From Arachis hypogaea (lineage: Eukaryota; Streptophyta; Magnoliopsida; Fabales; Fabaceae), in contig NC_092052.1 of the NCBI RefSeq assembly GCF_003086295.3, forward strand, positions 10,570,346 to 10,634,345: a stretch of DNA of 64,000 nucleotides, written 5' to 3'. Positions 32,477 through 44,322 of this stretch are shown here, piece after piece. Both the position numbers and the translations under genes were made by a program. The notes below the pieces were generated by a model, which did not search any database, was not told where the DNA came from, and was given only the letters and a program-made list of their open reading frames with translations. The first letter of the stretch is position 1. Every line of letters begins with the position of its first letter.

Positions 32477-33931
32477 ATGAACTCTCACCCCTTTGGCTAT
32501 GAGTCTGGTTACAATAATGTTGCAGGAAGAAGAAATTACAATGAGAACAAGCATCAAGGTTGGAACAATCAAAGATGGGAGGAGCCACAAGGATTTGATC
32601 AACCCTCATGGCAACAACCACCTCCAATGGACTATCAACAATCACCACCATATGCCTATGAATCATTTCCTCAACATGACTTTGGACCACCATACTCACA
32701 AGCCCCTTTCCACCATTCACCTGCATATGACCCTAACCCACATCCACCATACCAACCACCTTATGAACCAAATGAACCATACATAGATCCACCCCAAACC
32801 TCCATGGAGAAAGCACTTGCCAATCTAAACTCTACTATACAAGCTCTTGTCGTCCGAATCAGATCACCAAATACCTTCAACAATCAACCCTCAAGCTCTA
32901 GTGCACTTCCTTGTCAACCACAGAATAATCTCTCCATCCCATCACCACCATCCATGGAAGAGCACCCACATCCATCAATCCAAGAGCAAGATGATCCCAA
33001 TTATGCTATTGATATGGAACAGGAAAGAAGGAATCATCTTCGCGAATCCATACTTCATAAGGACCTAGAGGAGGCCCTAAAGGTGAAGGTAGTAAAGACC
33101 CTTGATGATGAAAGAATAGTTAAAAAGAGTCATCATGGAAAGAAAATCATCAAGGATGAATACGATTTTATATTAAAACTACTGGACAAAGCAGTAATTA
33201 TTAAAGAGGAAAAAGTGGTTGAAGACTTGCGAGATGCTGAACCTCCATGGGAAAGTCAAGACATAGAGCCTCCTTCCAAGACGGTTGCATTTGATGTTGA
33301 GGAGGGTGTACAACCTCCAAGGCATACCCTGGTTGAAGACTTGGAAGAGGCTGAAATTGAAGAAGCTTACAAGGAGGTGGAAGTTGTCAGAGAAGAGCAC
33401 AAGGGAGTGGAGCTTGCAATTTCATTAAAAATACCTCCCCCTAAGTTGCCATCACCCTTCACAACATTCAAGTGGGTAAAATTCATATCCCATAGCTTTC
33501 TAATCCCACTTGAATATGGGCTACTGGAGACGGATGGTCAACTTAGAGCTCTTTGCGGCATTAAGAGTAAGAGGAAGATGGCCAGTGGTGAGAATTGTCC
33601 TGCAAGGTTCATTATGGTTGGAAGCTTTAAATTTAAACGCAAAGGTTGGTGTAGAGCTCAATTGAATGGGTCTAGGAAGCTGTTTGGTAGCTGCAGTGAG
33701 AATTCAAATTACTTATCACCCAGTTGGAAAAATACAGATCCCGACAAAAATGGGTGTAAAAGCAAAGTTTGGGATCCTGGAATCTGTTCTGACATCCAAC
33801 ACCCCGGGAGCCTAAGAATCTTTTTGAAGCTGCTCAAGGGTTTTACATGCCTAGTTTGGGACCCCGGAGGTTACTGGAGATACAAACATTGGTGGAGATT
33901 CCTGGATGAATACAAGCATAAACCACCATAA
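32477..33931 (+). CDS. 484-aa ORF of D, unit 2
   Basis: Same length and layout as the unit 1 ORF, 6503 bases away. About ten amino-acid differences from unit 1 all fall in the first 200 residues (for example Arg/Gly at 18 and Asp/Glu in the IQDQ block); the remaining 280 residues are identical. No known domain is recognised. The open frame may be preserved by selection, by recent duplication or by gene conversion. Confidence 0.65.
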   Translation: MNSHPFGYESGYNNVAGRRNYNENKHQGWNNQRWEEPQGFDQPSWQQPPPMDYQQSPPYAYESFPQHDFGPPYSQAPFHHSPAYDPNPHPPYQPPYEPNEPYIDPPQTSMEKALANLNSTIQALVVRIRSPNTFNNQPSSSSALPCQPQNNLSIPSPPSMEEHPHPSIQEQDDPNYAIDMEQERRNHLRESILHKDLEEALKVKVVKTLDDERIVKKSHHGKKIIKDEYDFILKLLDKAVIIKEEKVVEDLRDAEPPWESQDIEPPSKTVAFDVEEGVQPPRHTLVEDLEEAEIEEAYKEVEVVREEHKGVELAISLKIPPPKLPSPFTTFKWVKFISHSFLIPLEYGLLETDGQLRALCGIKSKRKMASGENCPARFIMVGSFKFKRKGWCRAQLNGSRKLFGSCSENSNYLSPSWKNTDPDKNGCKSKVWDPGICSDIQHPGSLRIFLKLLKGFTCLVWDPGGYWRYKHWWRFLDEYKHKPP

Positions 33932-34159
33932 CAGGAAGCTCATCAAATGTCCAACTTAAGGACTTTAACTAAAAGTGCTAGGTGGGAGACAACCCACCAT
34001 GGTATGATCGTCCTTTTTTATTTTTATTTAATTTTATTTGTTTTTGAGTTTTATTTTATTTTGTTATATTGAACCTGGAATTTTGCATCACATTCATATT
34101 AACACTGCATTATGCATTTTTCAGATTACAAAAAAAAAAGAGAGAAAAGCGAGCACGCA

Positions 34160-34632
34160 ACGCGACCGCATCAGCGACGCGTCCGCGTCGCTAGGAAAGG
34201 GGAGAAAAATAAAAACGAACAGAGAGTTTCGCAGGAGCAGCGTTGGAGGCGTGCCAATGGCACAAATCACCCCACGCGACCGCGTCACCCACGCGGCCGC
34301 GTGACCTGAAATCGGCGTAAAAAGGGTGCATGGCCGAAAGTTGAGTTGGAGTTGGGCTGGACTCGTGCTGGTAGCCCAAGCCCTACCACGCGAACGCGTG
34401 CCCCACGCGGCCGCGTCATTTTAAGAAGATGGCCACTCACGCGATCGCGTCGACCACGCGATCGCGTCACCCAGAATTTTGGCAAAAAGAGTTTCGAACA
34501 GAGAGTTGTGCGACCACGAGGCTGCACTCGCGCCACTAGCACAAATTGAGTCACGCGATCGCATGCCCAACGCGTCCGCGTCACCCAACCTTATCGTGCA
34601 CCACGCGACCGCGTCACCCACGCGACCGCGTC
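34160..34632 (+). repeat. Palindrome dimer array, D unit 2
   Basis: This is a copy of the unit 1 array (27658-28129) offset by 6502 bases with the same six dimers and the same 17-base spacing. No difference is visible by eye. Confidence 0.92.
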
Positions 34633-36950
34633 ACCAGCGTCGCATAACCTATCCAAATTAGTGCCAATTTTCTTATCTTTTCTTCTCAGAATCCTTATTT
34701 TTCTTCTCTTTTCTTATTTCTTTCTTCTTCCTTTCTTATTTTCTTTCACTTCCATTCTATTTTATTTCATTTATTTGCATACTTTATTTCATTGCATTAT
34801 TTTCATTGGTGTTAGGATTTTATTTGAGTCATTATTCCTCATTATATGTTTGACAATTATTATTATCTTCTTTAAAGGATTGCTTGCATGTTCACTGTAA
34901 TACTTTCTATACCTTCTTCACCATGCATGCTATGTGTTTGTGAAAAAGCTCATATGGCATTATGCACTTCTCTATGTTATTCTACTATTCAATGCTTGCT
35001 TTTCATAAACTCCCTTTACTATTTTAATTGAATATAATTGTCAAATACAAATATGGTAATTTATTACAAGTAATGCTTGGTCTATGCTACTCATGCCCTT
35101 TTCCGGCATGCCAATAAACACCCTGCATCCACTTATCTTTCGATGCACTGGCTATTTTTCATTGCTGACTTTTCACATGTACTCGAGAGCATGTGTTAAT
35201 GTCAATTACATCCTAATGTGCATCCATCACCACTCTTCCATTCTCTTTCTTGCTATATATCTATTGAATTTAATTTACTTCCTCTTCCCTTCTTCAGGAT
35301 GGCCACCAAGGAAGGAAAGGAGAAAAGCTACTCCCAAACCGCCAGCAAGGAAAGGAACAAAAAGAGCCCCAGCTGAGGAACCACAATCCCCATCCACTTG
35401 CACATCTTAGCATGCACCGAGGACGGTGCAATCTTTAAGTGTGGGGAGGTCGATACCGATCTCCATGGGTTAGTATTTTCCTGTCTCAAACACCAATATT
35501 TTATTTTCTTTGTTAATTGTTGCATTTGCATATTTAATTGCATGTTTATTTGATTTTTTCATTTAGTTACTGCTTGGTTAAAATAATAAGTTTCTTTTTA
35601 AGATCCTATTTTTGAAAAAATATTTTTCACTAATTTAAATAAAAATTTTTAAAAAAAATTTTATGTGTAAATTTGTTTGAAGTTGTATTTGGAACATGAT
35701 TTTTTGAGCCAAAGAACACACAACCTGTAAGATTTTGAGCTTATTTACATGGTTACATTATTTAACCATAAATATTTTATTCCTGTGTGTTTCCTTCTCT
35801 ATGATTGTAATCTATATTTTGTTCCAATCTATATGTCCAATATTTAGTATATTTACATGCTTGCATATGATTGAGGCCATTATTTGATTTTAGCTCACTT
35901 ACCCCAAATAAGCCTACCCTTTAAATCACCCTTGTCAGCCACTTTGAGCCTTTTTTAATCCCCATTTATTCTGTATTTTACCACATCACTAGCCTTAAGC
36001 AGAAAAATAAGTAAATATCCCAATTGAATCTTTGGTTAGCTTAAGATAGGGATTGTGCAACAATTAAGTGCGGGAAAACTGTGGGAACATGGGTTAATAA
36101 GGGAATGTATCATGTTTATTTGAATATTGGGAATTTGGGAACCTACTCATGAAAAATCAAAATAGAAAAATAATGGAAAATCCATGTGTATTGATAAGTT
36201 ATGTTTGCTTTTATGATTCAAAATAAATAAATAAATAAAATAAAATAAAATAAAATAAAATAAAATATTCAATAAATAAGCAAATAAATGAGGGGACAAA
36301 ATTACCCCAATGTTAAGTTAATGAAAAATCAATGCACATGTGATAAAAATTAAAGAAAATTTGGTACATGAGTATGGGAATTATACAAAAGTGGGAATTA
36401 TGGGTAGCTAGGCATGAATTTAAAAGTATATAGAGTATATGTATATTAGGTGAGAGCTTAGGTTAATTAAAGATTCAATTTATAAAGCTCACTTAGCCAT
36501 ATATATACCTTTACCCTTACCTTAGCCCCATTACAACCTTGAAAAGAAGACCTCATGATGTTTGCATTGGTATATTAAATTTTGTTGATTGATTAGATGA
36601 AGAACAAAGTTTTAGAAAGCATGATTAGAGAAGACTAGAGTGAATTACCCTATACACTTGAGAGATTAGAGTGATATACACTTCTAGTGAGGGTTCAACG
36701 CTTAAATTCTATGTTCCCTGCTTTCATGAGCTGTCTTCTTACAGGTTCACTTGCTTTTTATTGTATGATTTGAATTAGTGGAAATTGGTTTGTATTTGTC
36801 TTGAAGAACTTATTTACTCTTAACCAAGTAAGTAAAAGCATTTAGCATGTAGTTGCATTCATAGGTTGCATTTCATACCATTCCTCTTCATCTTTATAGC
36901 TTCTCTTGAGCTTAGCATGAGGACATGCTAGTGTTTAAGTGTGGGGAGGT
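34633..36950 (+). other. 3' noncoding region and polypurine tract of D unit 2
   Basis: Equivalent of 28130-30454. The AGGA hairpin at 35413-35430 reads TGCACCG-AGGA-CGGTGCA, with one stem base changed relative to unit 1 so that a G-U pair becomes C-G. The pre-LTR hairpin is at 36913-36930, followed by GTGTTTAAGTGTGGGGAGGT. Confidence 0.75.
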
Positions 36951-38385
36951 TGATAAACCACTATTTTATGGTTTATTTTGTGCTCAATTGAGTGGATTTC
37001 ATCAACTCTTTACCCACTTATTCATACTATTTGCATGGTTTTACATTTGCCTTCCTAATTATGTGCTTTGATTGAAAACATGCTTCTTTGATCTTATATT
37101 TGCTTATTATTAATCCTCTCTTATTACCATTAGATACCTTGATATGTGTGTTAAGTATTTTCAGATATTATAAGACAGGAATGGCTTGGAGAATGGGAAG
37201 AAAGCATGTAAAAGTGGAAGGAATGCAAGAAGTTGGAGAAATTGCTAAGCTATCCAGCCTGACCTCTCTGCACTCAAACGGCTATAACTTTAACTACAGA
37301 GATCCAAACGATGCGGTTCTAGTTGCGTTGAAAAGCTAACGTCTGGGGCTTCGATTTGATATATAATATTCTATAGTTCCCCTGACGCTAGGCGACGCGA
37401 CCGCGTGATCCATGCGGCCGCGTTGCAGACGGAAATCAGCGCAAATGAATTCGCAACCAGAGAATTCTGGGCTATTTTTGACCCAGTTCTCAGCCCAGAA
37501 AACACAGATTAGAGGCTATAAAGTGGAGAAATGCATCTATTCATGAGAGGGCTCTCAAATTCACAATTTTAGGAGTAGATGTAGTTTTTAGAGAGAGAGG
37601 TTCTCTCCTCTCTCTTCTAGGATTAGGATTTAGGACTTCTCTTAGTTTTAGGAGTGACTCTCAATCCCAGGTTCTTTATTTTATTTATTTTTTCATGCAT
37701 GTCTATGTCAGATTTAAGTTCTTTTGTTAATTCAATTTGAGGTATTTCAATTTAATATTGCTTTCTTTTATTTACATGATTATTGCTTCCCATCTGAAGG
37801 CATTTTTATTCCAGTAGATTTACTTTTTCCCTTTTGGTTTTGGTTAAGAAATCAGTAACTCAGGAGTTATCCAACTCAACAGCATAATTGTTAATTGTTA
37901 TCTTGCCAATTGAACTGAGCTTCAATAATCCCAATCTTTTCTTAGGAATTAACTAGGATTTGAAGATCAAACTATCTAGTCACTTGACCTTCCTCTGCTT
38001 TAAGTAAGGGTTAACTAAGTGAAATTAAAATTCAATTTTCATTATCATTGATAAGGATAACTTGGTCTGGACTTCCAATTTCTAATACCTTGCCAAGAGT
38101 TTAAGTTTATTGTTATTATTTTATTTTACTTGTCACTTAACTAACTTTTTACCTTGATCCAAAACCCCCAATTTACAAACTCATAACCAATAATAAGAAC
38201 ATACTTCCCTGCAATTCCTTGAGAAGACGACCCGAGGTTTAAATACTCGGTTATCAATTTTAAAGGGGTTTGTTACTTGTGACAACCAAAAACGTTTGTA
38301 CGAAGGGATTTTTGTCGGTTTAGAGACTATATCTACAACGCGACTGTTTTTATGACATTCTTTACTGGCAAAAATCCTAACGTCA
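36951..38385 (+). repeat. LTR3 of element D
   Basis: It has the same ends as LTR1 and LTR2 and a TATA box at 37517-37523. It is followed by the GCGAC target duplication. Confidence 0.92.
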
Positions 38386-38540
38386 GCGACGCTTGCGCGT
38401 CGGGTGCTCTCTCTCTTTTTTTTTTTTTTGTCCAGCTCCTGTTCTAAGATATCTGCATGATCTGAAAACAGTAAAAACTTAGTAAAAATCAAATAAGGAA
38501 GAAAACTACTACTACAAAAAATAGCTAAGGATACGAATTT

Positions 38541-38558
38541 ATCGGGTTGTCTCCCAAC
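38541..38558 (-). other. Post-ORF hairpin, element C copy
   Basis: On the minus strand GTTGGG-AGACAA-CCCGAT, preceded by AAAGAAGCGCTT as in A, lies 41 bases after the integrase stop. The stem uses two G-U pairs. Confidence 0.6.
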
Positions 38559-38598
38559 AAGCGCTTCTTTAACGTCACTAGCTTGACGGTAAATTCTG

Positions 38599-39700
38599 CT
38601 AGTTCAGCAGATGAGTGGACCTCTGGCGATCAATCTCGCCTCCAAGATAGTGCTTCAACCTCTGGCCATTCACTGTAAATTTTTTGTCAGAATTCTCTTC
38701 CTGTATTTCCACATGACCATATGGTGAAGCTCTGGTAACCACAAACAGTCCTGACCACCGGGATTTCAGCTTCCCGGGAAAGAATTTGAGCCTTGAATTA
38801 TATAGAAGCACTCTCTGTTCTGGCTCAAAGACTCTGATGGCAATCTTCTTGTCATGCAGTAGCTTAGTTCTCTCCTTATAGAGCTTGGCATTCTCATAGG
38901 CTGAATATATGAACTCATCAAGCTCATTCAACTGAAGCATTCGCTTAATTCCTGCAACTTCGGAATCAAGATTCAGATACCTAATTGCCCAGTAAGCTTT
39001 GTGCTCCAACTCAACTGGCAAGTGACAGGCTTTGCCATAGACTAACTGATAAGGGGACATGCCAATAGGAGTCTTGTAAGATGTCTGGTATGCCCAGAGA
39101 GCATCATCAAGCTTCCTAGACCAGTCCTTTCTTGAAACACTGACGGTCTTCTCTAAAATCCTCTTAAGTTCCCTGTTGAAAACTTCAACCTGTCCACTTG
39201 TCTGAGGGTGATAGGGGGTTGCCACTTTATGACGGACTCCATATCTCTGCAGAAGAGAGTCCAGTTGTCTGTTACAGAAGTGACTTCCTCCATCACTAAT
39301 GAGTGTCCTTGGGACACCAAACCGGCTAAAGATATATCTCTGAAGAAAGCTCATTACCACCTTGGCATCATTGGTGGGCAGAGCCATAGCTTCCACCCAC
39401 TTGGACACATAATCAACTGCCACTAGAATATAGTTGTTTGAATATGAGGGTGGGAAAGGTCCCATAAAATCAATACCCCACACATTAAACAACTCAACCT
39501 CAAGAATCCCCTGCTGTGGCATTTCATGGTTGGCAGGAAGATTTATGGTTTTTTCACATCTGTCACAGTGCTTCACAAATGCTCTTGAGTCTCTGAAGAG
39601 GGTCGGCCAGTAAAACCCGCTCTGAAGGACCTTTGTAGCTGTCCTTTCACCACCAAAGTGACCTCCATAATCAGAACCATGACAGTGCCAAAGAATCTAC
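38599..39700 (-). pseudogene. Integrase of element C
   Basis: The frame starting at 39576 holds HCDRCEKT (the CxxC of the zinc-binding HHCC region; its upstream part is in another frame around 39600-39790). The catalytic core follows: [26 protein letters not shown] and [19 protein letters not shown] supply the D, D and E. The C-terminal part has RWSGLFVV and [11 protein letters not shown], as in Athila. The frame break near 39580-39700 inactivates it. It would insert the element cDNA into the genome. Confidence 0.88.
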
Positions 39701-40506
39701 TATTTTTCTTCATCTGGGACACATCTCCGAATGATACCATCTGAACACCTTTTAAAAAGGTATGGTTCCTCCCAAATATAGTATTTTGCATCAGTCAATA
39801 GCTTCTTTACTTGTTGCCTACTGTACTCCTTTGGAATAAAATTCATGGCCTTATAATTTGCAATGTCTGCAAACCATGGGGCTTGCTGAATGAGGAATAA
39901 TTGTTCATCCAAAAACATCTCAGTCACAGCTGTGGGTGGTTGTACTCCTGCTTCAGGCTCAATTCTGGAGAGATGGTCAGCTACTTGATTTTCTGACCCT
40001 TTTCTGTCTTTTATCTCAATATCAAACTCCTGAAGGAGTAACACACATCTGATTAATCTTGGTTTAGAATCATGTTTGGTTAGAAGGTACTTCAAAGTAG
40101 CATGATCAGTATAAACAATAACCTTAGAACCAAGTAAATAGGACCTAAACTTATCAACAGCATACACAATAGCTAATAATTCTTTTTCTGTAGTTGTGTA
40201 ATTCTTTTGGGCATCATTTAACACACGACTGGCATAGTAAATGACATGTACAAGCTTACCATGCCTCTGTCCTAAAACAGCTCCTATGGCAAAATCACTA
40301 GCATCACACATTAATTCAAATGGTAAATCCCAGTTAGGGGGAGCTATAATGGGAGCAAAGGTAAGGTTTGCTTTCAGAGTTTCAAAAGCATGCAGACAAT
40401 CAGAATCAAAGACAAAAGGAACATCAGCAACCAGCAGGTTGCTTAAAGGTTTAGTAATTTTAGAAAAATCTTTTATAAATCTTCTATAAAATCCTGCATG
40501 ACCCAA
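39701..40506 (-). pseudogene. RNase H domain of element C
   Basis: The frame runs through the RT thumb ([15 protein letters not shown]) and RNase H with [47 protein letters not shown] and [12 protein letters not shown]. The acidic residues D, E and D of the RNase H site are visible. It continues from RT through a frameshift near 40510-40640. Confidence 0.88.
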
Positions 40507-42651
40507 GAAACTCCTAACTGCCTTACATTAGTTGGTGGTGGTAATTTTTCAAATACCTCCACCTTTGCTCTATCAACCTCAATCCCCTTACTTGAAATCT
40601 GGTGTCCAAGAACAATACATTCTGTAACCATAAAATGGCATTTTTTTCCAATTTAAAACAAGGTTTGATTCTTGACACCGTTTCAAGACAAGAGATAAAT
40701 GCTTGAGGCAAGATTCAAAAGAATTACCAAAAACAGAAAATTCATCCATAAATACCTCAATGAACTTTTCAACCATATCCGAAAAAATTGAAAGCATACA
40801 CCTCTGAAAAGTTACTGGAGTATTGCAAAGTCCAAAAGGCATTCTTCTGTAGGCAAATACTTCAAAGGGGCATGTGAATGCTGTCTTCTCTTGATCTTGA
40901 GGGTCCACTGCAATTTAGTTATATCCAGAATAGCTATCTAGAAAGCAATAAAATGCATGACCAGCTAACCTCTCAAGCATCTGATCAATGAAAGGCAGGG
41001 GGAAATGATCCTTCCTTGTAGCAGTGTTGAGCCTCCTGTAGTCTATACACATTCTCCATCGTGTGACTGTTCTTGTAGGAATAAGCTCATTCTCTTCATT
41101 TTTGATCACTGTCATCCCTCCTTTCTTGGGAACTACCTGCACCAGACTTACCAAAGGACTGTCAGAAATGGGGTAAATAATACCTGTTTTCCATAGTTTC
41201 ATTACCTCTTTTTGGACCACCTCTTTCATAGTTGGATTGAGTCTCCTTTGTGGTTGCACAACTGGTTTAGCATCATCTTCAAGGAGGATCTTGTGCATAC
41301 ACTTTGTTGGACTAATCCCCTTCAAGTCACTAATGGTCCACCCAAGAGCTGTTTTATGGCTCTTGAGCACTGAAATAAGCGCCTCTTCCTCTTCAGGCTT
41401 CAGGGAAGAGCTAATAATCACTAGATAGGAATCATTTGCACCCAAGAATACATATTTCAGAGAAGGAGGTAAATCTTTGAGCTCAAGCTTGGGGGCTTCC
41501 TTCTCTGTTTTAGGCGTGTGAACTAGTGCCTTCTGAGATGGTGAATCATCAACTTCAACTAACTCATATTCAAAAATAGGATCCAGGATGTCATCAAGTA
41601 CCTTAGCTTCCAGTATTTCTTGAACAAGTGGTTCAAGAACATCAATTCTCATACACCCTTCAGAATCATTAGGGTGCTTGAGATCTTCAAAAACATTAAG
41701 AACCACCTGTTCTTCATTGACCCTCAAGGTTAATTCACCCTTTTGCACATCAATCAGAGCTCTACCTGTAGCTAAAAATGGTCTACCAAGAATAATAGAG
41801 GATTTTACATCCTCTTCCATGTCTAATATAACAAAATCAGCAGGAAAAATAAAGGGTCCTACTTTCACAAGTAAATCCTCAACAACACCCACAGGTAATT
41901 TAATAGAAAAATTAGCAAGTTGAAGAGAGATACGAGTAGGTTTTACCTCCTCAATTTGAAGCTTTTTCATCACTAAAAGTGGCATGAGATTGATGCTAGC
42001 TCCAAGATCACATAAAACTCTCTGAATGTTGACATCTCCAATGGTGCAAGGAATCACAAAACTCCCTGGATCTTGCATTTTCTCAGGCAGTTTATGTTGA
42101 ATAATAGCACTGCATTCCTTGGTTAACACCACGGTTTCTTGCTCCTTCCAATTCCTCTTGTTAGTCAACAATTCTTTCATAAATTTAGCATAAAGGGGCA
42201 TTTGCTCAAGAGCCTCTGCAAAAAGAATGTTGATCTGTAGCTTCTTGAAGACATCTAAAAATTTAGAGAATTGCTTTTTCTTGGAAGCCTTCTGAAGTCT
42301 CTGAGGATATGGCATTTTTGGCTTGTATTCAGGAGCCTTTGGCAATGTAGGATACGTGTCAAGAGAGTCAGGAAATGGGTTGTCTGCACGCTTAGGAGGG
42401 GCGTGCTCTACTTCTTCCTTTTTCTCCTTTGGAGCTTTCTTTTCAACTAGTTTTTTATTGGCCCCTGTCTCAGGACCAGCTGTTTTACCACTTCTCAATT
42501 GAATAGCCTTGCAATCTTCTCTTGGGTTCACCACTGTATCACCTGAAAATGTACTTGCAGACCTCTCAGGTATTTGCTTGCTCAGTTGGTCCATTTGCAC
42601 TTCTAAGTTTCTAATGGAGGCTCTGGTTTCCTGCATAAAACTCCTTATCAT
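40507..42651 (-). pseudogene. Protease and reverse transcriptase of element C
   Basis: The 578-codon frame 42651-40915 holds the end of gag (ETRASIRNLEVQM), protease with LCDLGASINLMPLLV and IILGRPFLATGRALID, and the RT fingers (RMCIDYRRLNTATRKDHFPLPF, FCFLD-like YCFLDSYSGYN). A TAA at 40914-40912 interrupts RT. The palm continues in the same frame with MPFGLCNTPVTFQRCM. The catalytic motif reads FMDEFSVFG where the family has FMDD: the second essential Asp is Glu. Both changes argue against activity. Confidence 0.88.
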
Positions 42652-42659
42652 CTCCCAAT

Positions 42660-43951
42660 TAGAATCTTCTTGAGATTTAGAGTTTGCCTGATGAGGTGGT
42701 TATTGCTGCTGAGACTGAAATTGGCGGTTATTGTGATTGTTCTGTTGAAAGCCGCCCTGAGAATTATTGTTGAAGCTTTGAGGTCTCTGAGATTGGTCCC
42801 TCCACCCAAAATTTGGATGATTCCTCCACCCCTGATTGTATGTCTTAGAATAGGGGTCATTGTTGGGATTTCTATGACCATTCCCCATGTAATTGACCTG
42901 TTCAGAAGAGCATTGAGCATAGTCATAATTATCATTTTGCACAAATACCTGTCATATCATGAGAAATCTCTTGAGATGGATTTTGGGTGTTGATAGCTGA
43001 GACTTGCATTCCACCCATCTGTTGAGTAAGTAGACTTATTTGCTGAGACATAAGCTTCTTCTGAGCAAGAAGAGCATTAAGAGCTTCTACTTCCATAACA
43101 CCCTTCTTCTGAGGAGTCTCAGAGTTCACAAGATTCCTGTTAGATGAGTATAAATATTGGTTACTAGCAACCAATTCAATCAGCTCAATAGTCTCCTCCG
43201 GTGTCTTCTTCTTGTGCAATGAACCACCTGCAGAATTATCTAAGCACATCTTGGACATTTCACCCAAGCCTTCATAAAAGATATCTAGTTGGGTCCATTT
43301 AGAGAACATGTCCGGAGGGCATTGCCTAATCAGTAGCTTGTACCTCTCTCAGGCTTCATAAAGAGTTCACCATCCCTCTGCCTGAAGGTCTGAACCTCCA
43401 CCCTAAGCTTAGTCAACTTCTTTGGTGGGAAAAATTTAGTAAGAAACTCAGTAACAACCTTGTCCCAAGTATTCAAACTTGGGTTGGAAATCTAGCCATA
43501 GCTTTGCTCCATCCCTTAGAGCAAACGGGAAGAGCATGAGATTGTACACCTCTGGGTTCACTCCATTTGTCTTCACAGTATCACAAATCTGCAGAAAATT
43601 AGAAATAAATTGATTTGGATCTTCGTGGGGGAGACCATGATACTGGAAGTTTTATTGCACCAGGGTGACCAATTGTGGCTTCAACTTAAAGTTGTTCGCA
43701 GTTATAGGAGGCACCACAATGTTTTTACCATAGAGATCTGCAGTAGGAGCAGAGTAAGAACCAAGCACTCTCCTTTGTTCTTCATTCCCGTTCGGATTTG
43801 CCACATTGGCATTAACAGCATTATTGTGATCCATGATGGATTCTGCAGGCTTGCTACATCTTGCTTGTTGTAAACGTCGCCTACAAGTCCTTTCAGGTTC
43901 TGGATCAAAGTCTAACAAAGGTTCCTTGTCTCTGTTCCTGCGTATAAACAA
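42660..43951 (-). pseudogene. Gag of element C
   Basis: The frame from 43951 begins with an Athila-type gag start (LLDFDPEPERTCRRRLQQA, then NNFKLKPQLVTLVQ). It breaks near 43652, and the core resumes at 43309 (LDIFYEGLGEMSKMCLDNSAGGS, EETIELIELVASNQYLY). The Asn/Gln-rich tail lies at 42942-42700. It is related to the gag of A, and the middle is broken in several frames. Confidence 0.8.
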
Positions 43952-44299
43952 ACAGAAAATAAGAAAAGATGGAAATCTCTACGTCAGAGTGTAGAGAGTT
44001 CCCAGTGAGGTATCCTGTGTAAAATAATAAAAAAATGCTAAATAAGATAAATAAACAAATTTTGAAAATAATAACTAAAATTAAACAGAAACTTTCAAAA
44101 ATTAACAGGAAAAATAAACAGGACAATTAAAATAAAATTAACTAGGTGACACCAAACTTAATTTCAGAAATTAAGGAAAAATATTAGTGCTATTTTGAAA
44201 AAAAAAATTCGAAATTAATAAACAAAATTTAAATAAAATTAAAACTAAAACGCCTAATCCAAGCAATCAAACAACTGATAGTTGTTAATCACTATCAAT
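43952..44299 (-). other. Leader of element C
   Basis: AT-rich leader between the primer site and gag; no gene seen. A minus-strand frame at 43905-44126 is low complexity and rejected. Confidence 0.6.
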
Positions 44300-44316
44300 C
44301 CCCGACAACGGCGCCA
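44300..44316 (-). other. Primer-binding site for tRNA-Asp (C)
   Basis: The minus strand reads TGGCGCCGTTGTCGGGG, one mismatch to the complement of the plant tRNA-Asp 3' end, six bases after the LTR end CCACACCA. Confidence 0.85.
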
Positions 44317-44322
44317 AAAACT

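Larger units (their letters stand above)
24001..38385 (+). mobile_element. Element D: tandem LTR retrotransposon with three LTRs and two internal regions
   Basis: The structure is LTR1 (24001-25438), internal 1 (25439-30454), LTR2 (30455-31891), internal 2 (31892-36950) and LTR3 (36951-38385). The whole has one pair of target duplications, GCGAC at 23996-24000 and 38386-38390. No gag core, protease, RT or integrase motif is present, so D is non-autonomous. It has a tRNA-Asp primer site like C. A three-LTR form most simply arises by unequal recombination between LTRs of two copies. Confidence 0.92.
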
